From: JAJXWB01 sp047605445
Lineage (GTDB): Bacteria > Pseudomonadota > Alphaproteobacteria > Rhizobiales > Beijerinckiaceae
Assembly (NCBI GenBank): GCA_047605445.1
Contig: JASGFP010000051.1
Coordinates: 1-26,430 of the forward strand
DNA: 26,430 nt
Direction: 5' to 3'
A program made the translations under genes and the position numbers. Shown in pieces: positions 8,473 to 15,695 of the stretch. Numbering within the stretch: position 1 is the first letter of the stretch; every line of letters begins with the position of its first letter. Under the pieces are notes generated by a model, which was not told where the DNA came from, did no database searches, and worked only from the letters and a program-made list of their open reading frames with translations.

Positions 8473-9125
8473 AGCCTTCGCGTTACTGGCCGGTTCTTTC
8501 CCTCAGCTTCCTCTGTCTCGGCGCGTCGAACGCTCTGGCGCATAGCCCGATCAAGGGGCTTGGAACCTTCTACAGCCACTTTCTGGATCCGATGGTCGCG
8601 CCCGCCCACGCCCTGCTGCTGGTGGCGACCGCGCTGATGCTGGGCCTGCAGGGGCGAACCGCAGCGCGCGCCGGCCTCATCGCCCTGATCGCCGGCTTCG
8701 CGATCGGCCTGGCGCTGACAGCAGCAGGCGTGCCGATGGGCGTTGGCCAGCCGGCGATCCTCGCCGCAGCCGTCGGCATTGGCGCCGCCGTCAGTCTGGA
8801 TCGCGACATGCCGACATTGCTCACCGTCATGGCAGCGGCGGTTGCGGGCCTTCTGATCGGCCTCGACTGCGAAATCGATGGCGCGAGCGCGCGGGAACGC
8901 TGGCTCGTGCTGGCGGGACTCATGTCGGGCGTCGTCTTCTTCGCGACCGTCATCGCCGGAATGACCGTCCTGCAGAAGCAGCCCGTCGTCCGGATCGGGC
9001 TGCGCATCGCCGGTTCCTGGATCGTCGCGGCGGCGGTCATGGTGCTTGCGCTGAGCGTGGCGCAGCAGGCAAAGCGCGGGCCTTCCACCAGCGCCGTGGA
9101 AATGATGCGGACCACGGCATGCTGA
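8469..9125 (+). CDS. HupE-like polytopic membrane protein
   Basis: A 218-residue membrane protein with a signal peptide (about 7-24, ending ALA) and about six further hydrophobic segments. The mature N-terminus (HSPIKGLGTFYSHFLDPMVA, then PAH) resembles the HupE/UreJ-type opening with a histidine right after cleavage and a later PxH. It is probably a distant HupE/UreJ relative. The start at ATG 8469 overlaps the preceding stop by four bases, and its end overlaps the next gene by seven, so it is tightly coupled between a HupE and a PPIase. A longer open frame from 7830 overlaps the preceding hupE-like gene in another frame and is not real. Substrate is unknown. Confidence 0.78.
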   Translation: MKPSRYWPVLSLSFLCLGASNALAHSPIKGLGTFYSHFLDPMVAPAHALLLVATALMLGLQGRTAARAGLIALIAGFAIGLALTAAGVPMGVGQPAILAAAVGIGAAVSLDRDMPTLLTVMAAAVAGLLIGLDCEIDGASARERWLVLAGLMSGVVFFATVIAGMTVLQKQPVVRIGLRIAGSWIVAAAVMVLALSVAQQAKRGPSTSAVEMMRTTAC

Positions 9126-9970
9126 AACACATCGTCAGAGAGCCGCTGTTCCACTTTCTGCTCGCCGCGCTGGCCATTTTCGCGTTTTACGGATTTCTCA
9201 ATCGCGGCTCTGCAGGCGGGCAGGACGAGGTGCTCGTGACGCCCGCGCGGATCGAACAGCTCGCCGGATTGTTTGCGAAAACGCGGCAACGGCCGCCGAC
9301 GGCGCAGGAGCTGAAGGGTCTGATCGACGATTATGTGGCGGAGGAAATCTACTATCGCGAAGCGCTCGCGCGTGGGCTCGACAAGGACGACTCCACCATC
9401 CGCCGCCGCCTGCGCCTGAAGATGGATTATCTCGAGGAAGCTGAAACCGCGACGCTGACCCCGACAGATGCGCAGCTCGAGGCTTATCTGAAGGCCAACG
9501 CGGGGGCCTACGAGATCGATCCGCAGTACGCGTTTCAGCAGATCTACTTCAGTCCGCGCGAGCGCGGCATGAAGATCGACGCCGATGCGGAAGCCCTGCT
9601 CGCCGAGATCAAGGCGAAGCCGCCCGCCGATGCGAGCCGGTTGGGCGACGACACGCTCCTGCCGTTCGAAACGCCACTCACCTCAAGCGAAGAAATCGCG
9701 CGCGTCTTCGGTCAGGCCTTCGCCGATGCGCTCGCAGGCGCGCCGGTTGGCGCATGGACCGGTCCCTTCGTTTCGACCTATGGCCTGCACCTCATAAAGA
9801 TCGGCGAGAAGACGCCCGGCCGGGCGGCGACGCTCAATGAAGCGCGCGCGGCGCTGACGCGCGACTGGACAAACGAGGAGCGCAAGCGCCTCCACGCCGA
9901 GCGCTTCGCGGACCTGCTCAAACGTTACAGGGTCACTATCCAGTTACCGCCAGAGCCGGCCCGCAAATGA
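9119..9970 (+). CDS. Membrane-anchored parvulin-type peptidyl-prolyl isomerase
   Basis: A 283-residue PpiC/SurA-type protein. One membrane segment near the N-terminus (about 11-27, FHFLLAALAIFAFYGFL) anchors a periplasmic domain. A SurA-like helical N-terminal region (about 40-110; LIDDYVAEEIYYREALARGL) precedes a PPIase domain (about 135-245; YAFQQIYFSPRERG, then GPFVSTYGLHLIKIGEKTPG, the usual closing strand of parvulins). It probably helps fold exported or membrane proteins. Its position between two HupE-like genes, with overlaps of seven bases before and four after, suggests a dedicated client in this operon. Confidence 0.85.
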   Translation: MLKHIVREPLFHFLLAALAIFAFYGFLNRGSAGGQDEVLVTPARIEQLAGLFAKTRQRPPTAQELKGLIDDYVAEEIYYREALARGLDKDDSTIRRRLRLKMDYLEEAETATLTPTDAQLEAYLKANAGAYEIDPQYAFQQIYFSPRERGMKIDADAEALLAEIKAKPPADASRLGDDTLLPFETPLTSSEEIARVFGQAFADALAGAPVGAWTGPFVSTYGLHLIKIGEKTPGRAATLNEARAALTRDWTNEERKRLHAERFADLLKRYRVTIQLPPEPARK

Positions 9971-10959
9971 TGCGGCGCTGGGCCAGACTCGCCTGTGCGC
10001 TCGTCCTGCTGCTGATGGGCGCACGCGCTTCTGCCGACGAACTGCGCCCGGCCTTTCTCGAACTGCGCGAACGCGCACCCGGCGAATTCACGGTCGTGTG
10101 GAAAACGCCGGCGATGGGCGACATGCGGCTTGGCATCTACGTCCAGCTGCCGGACGCCTGCCGCGCGAAGGCCGAGCCGATCCGCATGATCGAAGGCGGG
10201 AGTTTCTTCGAGCGCTGGACCGCCATCTGCGCAAACGGCCTGCAGGGTCGCGAGATCGCGATTGACGGCCTGAGCACGACGCCTATCGAGACGCTCGTGC
10301 ATATCGCCTATCTCGACGGCACGACCCAGGTCGCGCGTCTGACGCAGGACACGACCTCCGTCACCGCAACCGGCGCGCAGACGAAGTTCGACGTCGCCCG
10401 CACCTATGTCGTCCTTGGCGTGGACCACATTCTCACCGGTCTCGATCATCTTCTGTTCGTGCTGACGCTCGTCCTTCTGATCGGCGACCGCTGGATGCTG
10501 CTGAAGACAGTCACCGCCTTCACGGTCGCGCACAGCATCACGCTTGCCGGCGCCACGCTGGGCTATATGAGTCTGCAGCAGAAGCCGATGGAGGCGACGA
10601 TTGCGCTGAGCATCGCCTTCGCCGCGAGCGAACTGGTCAAGGTCCGCGCGGGCGAACGCCGGCTGTCGCAGGATGCGCCCTGGATATTCGCCTTCGCCTT
10701 CGGCCTGTTGCACGGCTTTGGATTTGCCGGCGCGCTGAAGGAAATCGGCCTGCCGCCGAACGAGACGCCGCTCGCGTTGCTGATGTTCAACGTCGGCGTC
10801 GAGGCCGGGCAACTGATCTTCGTCGCCGCCATCCTGCTCGTGCTACGCGCATTTGCTGCGCTGTACGATGTGCCCGCCTCGCCGGCGCGCCGCATCGCGG
10901 CCTATGTCATCGGCGTCCTGTCGATGACATGGTTCGTCGTCCGCATCGCCAGCTTCTAG
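9967..10959 (+). CDS. HupE/UreJ_2-type membrane protein with periplasmic N-terminal domain
   Basis: A 330-residue protein. A signal peptide (about 6-23, ASA cleavage) is followed by a soluble domain of about 110 residues (LRPAFLELRERAPGEFTVVW, VQLPDACR...). The C-terminal half is a membrane region typical of the HupE/UreJ_2 family: GVDHILTGLDHLLFVLTLVL, FTVAHSITLAGATLG, LLHGFGFAGALKEIG and FNVGVEAGQL. The conserved His residues in GVDH, LDH, AHS and LHG could bind metal. The start ATG 9967 overlaps the PPIase stop (ATGA). It ends the rightward operon and overlaps the convergent GlsB-type gene by four bases, so two operons meet end to end here. Confidence 0.86.
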   Translation: MMRRWARLACALVLLLMGARASADELRPAFLELRERAPGEFTVVWKTPAMGDMRLGIYVQLPDACRAKAEPIRMIEGGSFFERWTAICANGLQGREIAIDGLSTTPIETLVHIAYLDGTTQVARLTQDTTSVTATGAQTKFDVARTYVVLGVDHILTGLDHLLFVLTLVLLIGDRWMLLKTVTAFTVAHSITLAGATLGYMSLQQKPMEATIALSIAFAASELVKVRAGERRLSQDAPWIFAFAFGLLHGFGFAGALKEIGLPPNETPLALLMFNVGVEAGQLIFVAAILLVLRAFAALYDVPASPARRIAAYVIGVLSMTWFVVRIASF

Positions 10960-11249
10960 CTCTTCCAGCGATTCCACGCCCAGAGAACGACGAGCAGGAT
11001 CAGCGAGCCGGTGAAGGCGGCCACGATGTCGCGTAGCGACACCGACACCTTGTCGAGCGCCGGCAGAATGCCGAGCAGGCCGAACAGGATGCCGCCGACC
11101 ATCGCGCCGGCGCAGCCGAGCGCGACATTCGAGAGGAGGCCGAAGCCTGCCTTTTCGCGCGTCACCAGACGGCCTGCGAGCGTGCCCGCCAGCAGGCCCA
11201 CGACGATCCAGGTGACGAATGCGCCCGTGCCAAACAATTCGGCCTCCAT
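10956..11249 (-). CDS. GlsB/YeaQ/YmgE-family small membrane protein
   Basis: A 97-residue, three- to four-segment membrane protein of the transglycosylase-associated (GlsB/YeaQ/YmgE) family, usually linked to general stress. The family pattern is visible: WIVVGLLAGTLAGRLV, then GLLSNVALGCAGAMVGGILF, then a final hydrophobic segment (GSLILLVVLWAWNRW). ATG 11247-11249 has AGAGG upstream. It is the last gene of the leftward operon and follows the Tat-exported protein by 24 bp. Its molecular function is not established; the family name does not mean it is an enzyme. Confidence 0.85.
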   Translation of the reverse strand: MEAELFGTGAFVTWIVVGLLAGTLAGRLVTREKAGFGLLSNVALGCAGAMVGGILFGLLGILPALDKVSVSLRDIVAAFTGSLILLVVLWAWNRWKS

Positions 11250-11273
11250 GCCTCTGCCAGCGGCGCTGGCGCG

Positions 11274-11873
11274 CTAGCCCAAAATGACGCCGGGAATGCC
11301 CGGCTGCTCCGGCGCGCGCGTCCAGACGCGCGTGGCGACGAATGCGCCTTCGCCCTCGACGATCACCGTATTGATCATGCCTGCCGGCGCGAAGCGCTTG
11401 ACCATCCACGCCTTGCGCTTGCTCGGCGCCGTGAAGGACGTAATCATCCGGTCCGGCCGGTCGAAATAGACGAGCCAGTCCTCGACCTTCGCGCCCACCA
11501 CGTCGCGCGCCATCGGCGTCCGCAATTGCAACGCGCCGCCGGCCTGTCCGTCGGTGACGACGAGCGAGGGGCCATCGGGCCTGATCCGCAGGCGATGGCG
11601 TTCGCTGGAGACGATCGTCAGGATCGCCGCTTCGGGAAATCCGAGCAGCCGTAGCCCGGAGGCGTAGTTTTCCGTGTAGGTAAGTTCGTAGTCGCCGCTG
11701 ACGAGCGGGCCGGGCGCGACCGCCTCGGCGGGCATCGTGCGGGCAAATCCGTCCACGCCGGCGGAAGCCTGTTGCGCCAGGGCGGAACGATCGGCGCCGG
11801 CCAGCGCCAGCACGCTGGCCCCCGCGCCGATCGAAAGGATTTCGCGTCTGGATTTCGTGATGCGATCGGTCAT
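11274..11873 (-). CDS. Tat-exported protein of unknown function
   Basis: I do not recognise this 199-residue protein. The N-terminus is a twin-arginine signal (SRREILSIGAGASVLALAGA), predicting folded export to the periplasm. The mature part (about 160 residues) is rich in beta-strand pattern and contains DWLVYFDRPDRMITSFTAPS and a closing RVWTRAPEQPGIPGVILG. The start at ATG 11871-11873 is favoured because GGGGGAG lies eight bases upstream; ATG 11895-11897 is an in-frame alternative. It lies between the MltF-like and GlsB-like genes, with gaps of 49 and 24 bp on the same strand, so it is part of the leftward operon. Confidence 0.75.
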   Translation of the reverse strand: MTDRITKSRREILSIGAGASVLALAGADRSALAQQASAGVDGFARTMPAEAVAPGPLVSGDYELTYTENYASGLRLLGFPEAAILTIVSSERHRLRIRPDGPSLVVTDGQAGGALQLRTPMARDVVGAKVEDWLVYFDRPDRMITSFTAPSKRKAWMVKRFAPAGMINTVIVEGEGAFVATRVWTRAPEQPGIPGVILG

Positions 11874-11922
11874 GGGCCCGGCTCCCCCGCTTTGCATGTT
11901 CAGGCGTTGAATGTTGTCAGCT

Positions 11923-13425
11923 TCATTTCGGTTTGTCGCCCGCTATCGCGCGGTCCCTCGCCTGCATCTCCTCCCACAGGAGGCGGTAGGCGACGTAATA
12001 TTTGTAGATATTGCTCACATATTGGACCGTCTCGCGCCCGACGACCTTGGCTGCCCCCTGCTCGACATTGTTGAACCAGACATTCGGGTCGAGCCCCATC
12101 AGCCGAGCCTGCTCCCGGAACTTCCGCAGATTGCCGGGCCCGCCATTGTAGGCGGCAAACGCCAGCAGCGTCTGGTTGCGCGGCGAGACGGCGGCGTCCG
12201 CGACATAGGTGTCCGCCAGATAGCGCAGGTAGGCGACGCCGGCGTTGACGTTCCTGTCGGCATTGTCGGCGACGCCCGTAATGCCGATCGGCTTGCCGGC
12301 CGCCGTCGCGGGCTTGATCTGCATCAGCCCGACCGCCCCCACCGGACTTCGGCGCGCCTGATCGAGCTGCGATTCCTGGAAGCCCTGGGCGATGAGCAGG
12401 ACCGGATCGAAATTGAACTGCTTGCCGTATTTCGCGAACAGCGCGGTGAGGTCCTTGAAGCGCGCCTTTGCTTCATCCGAATAGGCGTTCTTGACCACAT
12501 TGCCGTCGGAATAATAGCGGCGCTTGATCGTCGCGCCGAAACTGGTCTGAGACGTGTGACTGGCGAAAAATTTGTCCAGCTCCGCCTTTAGTTGCGGGCT
12601 GCCCTTGCGGATCGCCCAGGCGATGTCGCCGCCCTCGCTCAGCACGAGGTCCGGTCGCGCGACGAGGCCGCTGTATATCTTTGTCCAGATCTGCGCCTTG
12701 TGATCGTCGACGATCGCAAAGGGCAGCAGGCCCGCGTTGACCATCTCCAGCAGGTCTTCGTCCTCGAGATTTTCGTCGGTCGGCGCGAGCGTGATCGGCT
12801 TCAGGCCCTTCGCCTTCAGCGTCTCGTTGAGCTTCACGAGATGCTCGTGATAGGAGCTCGACGCCCGCACATGCACGGTCGATCCGGCGAGGTCGTCGAG
12901 CTTCTCGACCTTCGGCATTGCAGGGCCGCCAACCACGATCTCTTTCACCTGCCGCATCCAGGGCGCCGCGAAATCGACTTGCGCGCGCCTTTCGTCGGTG
13001 ATTGTGAGATTGCCCGCGATGGCGTCGCCTTTCCCAGCGATGAGGTCGGGGACAAGTTGGTCGCGCGATGTCGGCACGAAGGCGACATGGATGCGCAACG
13101 TCTTGGTCGTGTGTTTCTTGTTCAGCCAGGTTTCCAGTTCGCGGCCGAATTCGGCGGCCACGCCCAGCTCCTTGCCGCGGTCGATGAAGAACAGCGTCTT
13201 GCTGTAGGGCACCAGCAGCCGGACGGTGCGCCGTTTGAGCATGCTGTCGAGGTCGCCCGTCGACGGGCGCAACTGCCATGGCTTGGCGGCCGGCGCCGCC
13301 GCGCTGTCGCCGGTCGCAAGAGTCAGCCCGCCGAAGAGAGCTGCCAGCGCAACCAGCGAGAGGCGCAATGCCTTCGCACCCTCGCGAGCGAGAGGCGAAA
13401 GCAGGGAGCCGCGAAGTCTCGTCAC
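11923..13425 (-). CDS. mltF: MltF-like lytic transglycosylase (SBP_bac_3 + SLT)
   Basis: A 500-residue murein lytic transglycosylase of the MltF type. It should cleave the glycan strand of peptidoglycan, leaving 1,6-anhydromuramyl ends, in the periplasm. Order of parts: signal segment (about 20-37), a family-3 solute-binding-like domain (about 65-290; IAGNLTITDERRAQVDFAAP and GGDIAWAIRKGS), then an SLT domain (about 335-480) with the catalytic glutamate E351 in QGFQESQLD, followed by GAVGLMQIKPATA, NAGVAYLRYL and LLAFAAYNGGPGN. It begins at GTG 13423-13425. TTG at codon 20 (13366-13368) would give a more compact signal peptide and is a reasonable alternative. Whether the solute-binding part senses a ligand is unknown. 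Confidence 0.88.
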   Translation of the reverse strand: MTRLRGSLLSPLAREGAKALRLSLVALAALFGGLTLATGDSAAAPAAKPWQLRPSTGDLDSMLKRRTVRLLVPYSKTLFFIDRGKELGVAAEFGRELETWLNKKHTTKTLRIHVAFVPTSRDQLVPDLIAGKGDAIAGNLTITDERRAQVDFAAPWMRQVKEIVVGGPAMPKVEKLDDLAGSTVHVRASSSYHEHLVKLNETLKAKGLKPITLAPTDENLEDEDLLEMVNAGLLPFAIVDDHKAQIWTKIYSGLVARPDLVLSEGGDIAWAIRKGSPQLKAELDKFFASHTSQTSFGATIKRRYYSDGNVVKNAYSDEAKARFKDLTALFAKYGKQFNFDPVLLIAQGFQESQLDQARRSPVGAVGLMQIKPATAAGKPIGITGVADNADRNVNAGVAYLRYLADTYVADAAVSPRNQTLLAFAAYNGGPGNLRKFREQARLMGLDPNVWFNNVEQGAAKVVGRETVQYVSNIYKYYVAYRLLWEEMQARDRAIAGDKPK

Positions 13426-13459
13426 GCTGAAGCGCGCCCCGACACCGGACCGGCGCCTA

Positions 13460-13798
13460 TCATTTCATCGACTTTTCCGCCTTGAACAGAACGTCCAGGG
13501 CCTCGATGACTTTCTTGCCCGGGTTCGCCTTGCAATAGACGATCAGCGCATGCTTGCCCGGCTCTGCGCGCGTGATGTGATACATGTGCTTATTCGCGAG
13601 ACCGTTGTACCAGCCCGAGTACCAGTAGACGAGCGCGTTGGCGTCTTCCTGGAACGTGCCGACCAGTTGCGCGCAGGTGATCTTCTGCACGTCGACGTAA
13701 CCGTCCTTGTCGGCCAGCGTGTCGAGACCGACTTGCGCGAACGCCGACGTGACGGACAGGGCCGTCGCTGCCGCGGCGACCAGAATGTGATGACGCAT
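13460..13798 (-). CDS. HdeA/HdeB-family periplasmic protein
   Basis: A 112-residue exported protein. A signal peptide (about 5-21, ending AFA) precedes a ~90-residue helical domain with the family's two cysteines (C42 in KITCAQL and C89 in IVYCKAN) and the YWYSGWYNG motif between them. Members are acid-stress chaperones in enterobacteria; in Rhizobiales they are widespread and the role is less sure. ATG 13796-13798 has GGAGA at proper distance; longer in-frame starts upstream run through non-coding DNA. It lies 34 bp before the MltF-like gene and 68 bp after the repeat protein, on the same strand. Confidence 0.86.
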   Translation of the reverse strand: MRHHILVAAAATALSVTSAFAQVGLDTLADKDGYVDVQKITCAQLVGTFQEDANALVYWYSGWYNGLANKHMYHITRAEPGKHALIVYCKANPGKKVIEALDVLFKAEKSMK

Positions 13799-13866
13799 GT
13801 TTGCATTCTCCAAGGAGCGCATTGATTGTTGGCGCCGGCCCGTGCGGGCCAGGCGCCTCATGCTGT

Positions 13867-14346
13867 TCAGCGCGGCGGGACGCAATAGTCCCAGTATCCG
13901 TTCATCTGGGCCGAATCCGACCAGAACCAGCACAGGTTCGACGCCGGCGGGCGCGGCGCCGTAGCCGCAACGCTGACCGCAATGACCGTTCCCAGCGCGA
14001 CGCCGGCGACGACCGTCCCATAGTAGGGCCGCGGGCTCCAGACACGGACAGGGCGACGCACGACGACCGTATTGCCGCCGCGCACGTTCACATTGGCGCC
14101 GCGCTTGACGTTCACATTCGCGCCGCGCTTCACGTTGACGTTGCCGCCGCGCCTTGCGGTTGCCCCGCCGCGTCGGGCGCCCGCGCCCGCGCGAACCTCG
14201 TGGATATCGCCCGACAGGTCGGCGCCGGCCCCGATGCCAAACGCCGGCGCGGAGCCAGCGCCGCCGACAAAGGCGTAACTCTCGACCGCCGATGCGGCGA
14301 ACACGGCCAGCGCGACGCCGACGCTCAACAATCCACGAATTTTCAT
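13867..14346 (-). CDS. Exported repeat protein with NVNVKRGA units
   Basis: I cannot assign a function to this 159-residue protein. It has a signal peptide (about 5-25), an Arg/Gly-rich stretch, three tandem 8-residue units (NVNVKRGA, NVNVKRGA, NVNVRGGN; residues 69-92), a hydrophobic segment (about 109-130) and a C-terminus with two Cys and many aromatic residues (LCWFWSDSAQMNGYWDYC). ATG 14344-14346 has GGGAG six bases upstream; an ATG two codons earlier lacks spacing for that site. It is the first gene of the leftward operon and has copy 2 of the 37-bp element 64 bp upstream. The repeat could form a short basic, strand-forming stretch, but this is inference. Confidence 0.7.
   Translation of the reverse strand: MKIRGLLSVGVALAVFAASAVESYAFVGGAGSAPAFGIGAGADLSGDIHEVRAGAGARRGGATARRGGNVNVKRGANVNVKRGANVNVRGGNTVVVRRPVRVWSPRPYYGTVVAGVALGTVIAVSVAATAPRPPASNLCWFWSDSAQMNGYWDYCVPPR
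14071..14142 (-). repeat. Three 24-bp tandem units coding for NVNVKRGA
   Basis: Three successive 24-base units inside the repeat-protein gene encode NVNVKRGA, NVNVKRGA and NVNVRGGN. Base differences between units are mainly synonymous (AACGTC versus AATGTG), so the protein repeat seems selected rather than freshly duplicated. Confidence 0.75.
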
Positions 14347-14410
14347 ACCCATCTCCCTCGAATGCCGATCAGTTCCAGCGCCCGATGGGACACGCTCGCG
14401 CCGGCTTCGT

Positions 14411-14447
14411 CTATCCAGCCTTCGGCACGGCGCGCCAAACTGGATAG
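14411..14447. promoter_or_regulatory. 37-bp inverted-repeat element, copy 2 (before the leftward operon)
   Basis: CTATCC (14411-14416) and GGATAG (14442-14447) lie 25 bases apart, as in copies 1 and 3. Its left edge is 64 bases upstream of the start codon at 14346 of the leftward operon. Relative to the araC-type gene (14580) it is 132 bases upstream. The half-sites here extend to CTATCCAG and CTGGATAG. Confidence 0.75.
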
Positions 14448-14525
14448 CGCCGCCCAAGGCGCTGAGGCCCGGCAAAACAGAAAAGTGTCTCGCATATTGT
14501 TGCAAAGCTTTAGCTTTTCTATGAG

Positions 14526-14557
14526 AGTGGCCACTACTATTCAATTTCGCGGCCACT
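14526..14557. promoter_or_regulatory. GGCCACT repeats before the AraC-type gene
   Basis: GGCCACT occurs at 14529-14535 and 14551-14557, a direct repeat with 22-base spacing, about two helical turns, on the side of the gene where AraC-type proteins often bind. The first copy is also within a perfect 10-bp palindrome (AGTGGCCACT, 14526-14535). It overlaps copy 4 of the 37-bp element. Candidate binding site only. Confidence 0.4.
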
Positions 14558-14573
14558 CGAATTTGCGGGATAG
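14537..14573. promoter_or_regulatory. 37-bp element, degenerate copy 4 (at the AraC-type gene start)
   Basis: CTATTC (14537-14542, one mismatch to CTATCC) and GGATAG (14568-14573) have the same 31-base start-to-start spacing as the other three copies. It ends six bases before the start codon at 14580, so a bound protein would cover the ribosome-binding region and probably the promoter. That position fits negative autoregulation. Confidence 0.55.
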
Positions 14574-14579
14574 AACCAA

Positions 14580-15560
14580 ATGCGGCGCGAGTTACCGCTG
14601 GCAGATCACACGCGGCTGATCGTTCAGGACCGCGATGAATCCCGGGTGCGCGCGGGCGCGCTGTGGGAGCCGCACGACGGCGAATATCTCGGCGGCCAGT
14701 TTTATCTGAAGTGGAACCAGTTCGACCTGACGCGGTCGGCGATCGGCGCCATGGAATTCCGGTCCAGGGGTCTCGTCACGGCAAGACCGGAGGCGCCGGT
14801 CTATCGCACAAGCTTCCAGATCGCCGGGAACATGCGCCACAGGATCGCCGGCGCGGAAGTCGTGTCGGGCCCGGCCATTGCGGCCGTGCATCGGCCGCGC
14901 GCTCCCCTGACGCTCGAAATGGCGCCGCAGAAATCGATCTTCGCGGGTTTCGAGGAGGCGGGGGTCGAGGCGGCGCTGCGCGGACGCACGCGCCAGAGAT
15001 GCCGCACGGCCGGCCCGGCGAACGAATTCGCATTGGACCGCGGCCCCGGCCAAGCGTTCCATTCCTTTCTCCTCTGGTTGATCGGCGAGATCGATTCGCG
15101 CCAGTCGACCCTCGTCAAGTCGACGAAATCGCTCGCTGCGATCGACCGCACGCTGCTGGAATTGTTTGCCGACGCGCTTGTCGGCGGTGACAGCGAAAAC
15201 GACAAGCCGCAGCATAATCGCGTCGGCGAGTTTCGCCTGCGCCAGCTCGAATCCTGGATCGAGGCAAATATCGACGAGCCATTCGGCCTGACGCGAATGG
15301 CCGAGGTGGCCGGTTCGGACGTTCGCGGCGTCCGCGAGGCCTTTCTCGTGTCGCGCGGCGTGACCCCAACCGAATATGTGATGAACGCCCGCCTCGACCG
15401 CGCCCGGCGCCTGCTGCTGGCGGCCGAGCCCGGCGTGACGATCACGTCAGTCTGCGTGGCCTGCGGAATATTTCATTTCGGCCGGTTCTCGATCCGTTAC
15501 AAGGCGCGCTTCGGCGAAATGCCCTCGCAGACGCTCGCGCGTGAATTGCAGAAAATCTAG
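14580..15560 (+). CDS. AraC-family transcriptional regulator
   Basis: A 326-residue DNA-binding regulator. The C-terminal ~100 residues form the double helix-turn-helix of the AraC family. The first helix-turn-helix is near LTRMAEVAGSDVRGVREAF. The second ends with the family signature GIFHFGRFSIRYKARFGEMP. The N-terminal ~200 residues would sense a ligand or mediate dimerisation and resemble the AraC-binding-like domain found in longer members; no ligand can be read from sequence. It is the only regulator in the island and sits between operons two and three. A degenerate 37-bp element and a GGCCACT repeat lie directly before the start, which fits autoregulation. The ribosome binding site (GGGA) is weak. 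Confidence 0.88.
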   Translation: MRRELPLADHTRLIVQDRDESRVRAGALWEPHDGEYLGGQFYLKWNQFDLTRSAIGAMEFRSRGLVTARPEAPVYRTSFQIAGNMRHRIAGAEVVSGPAIAAVHRPRAPLTLEMAPQKSIFAGFEEAGVEAALRGRTRQRCRTAGPANEFALDRGPGQAFHSFLLWLIGEIDSRQSTLVKSTKSLAAIDRTLLELFADALVGGDSENDKPQHNRVGEFRLRQLESWIEANIDEPFGLTRMAEVAGSDVRGVREAFLVSRGVTPTEYVMNARLDRARRLLLAAEPGVTITSVCVACGIFHFGRFSIRYKARFGEMPSQTLARELQKI

Positions 15561-15588
15561 TGCAAGCTCCCGAAACCGCTGTTTTCGC

Positions 15589-15625
15589 CTATCCAGAAAC
15601 GAGACGCGCTGTCGTCGCTGGATAG
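15589..15625. promoter_or_regulatory. 37-bp inverted-repeat element, copy 3 (before the second DUF3604 operon)
   Basis: CTATCC (15589-15594) and GGATAG (15620-15625) have the same 25-base separation as copies 1 and 2, and here extend to CTATCCAG and CTGGATAG. The element ends 70 bases before the TTG start at 15696, close to the 73- and 64-base distances in the other two operons. Confidence 0.75.
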
Positions 15626-15695
15626 ACCGCGCCGTCGAGACTTCCTAGCGTTCGCGACATCGATCCGGCTGTGCCGCGCGCGAGGGAGATGACAC

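Noticed and set aside
7873..10959. Reading the HupE-like genes as part of a hydrogenase or urease locus
   Set aside because: No structural or accessory gene of either enzyme occurs in the window; only the family name suggests it.
14071..14142. Tandem 24-bp units as a CRISPR-like array
   Set aside because: The units are contiguous, in frame and coding, with no spacers.
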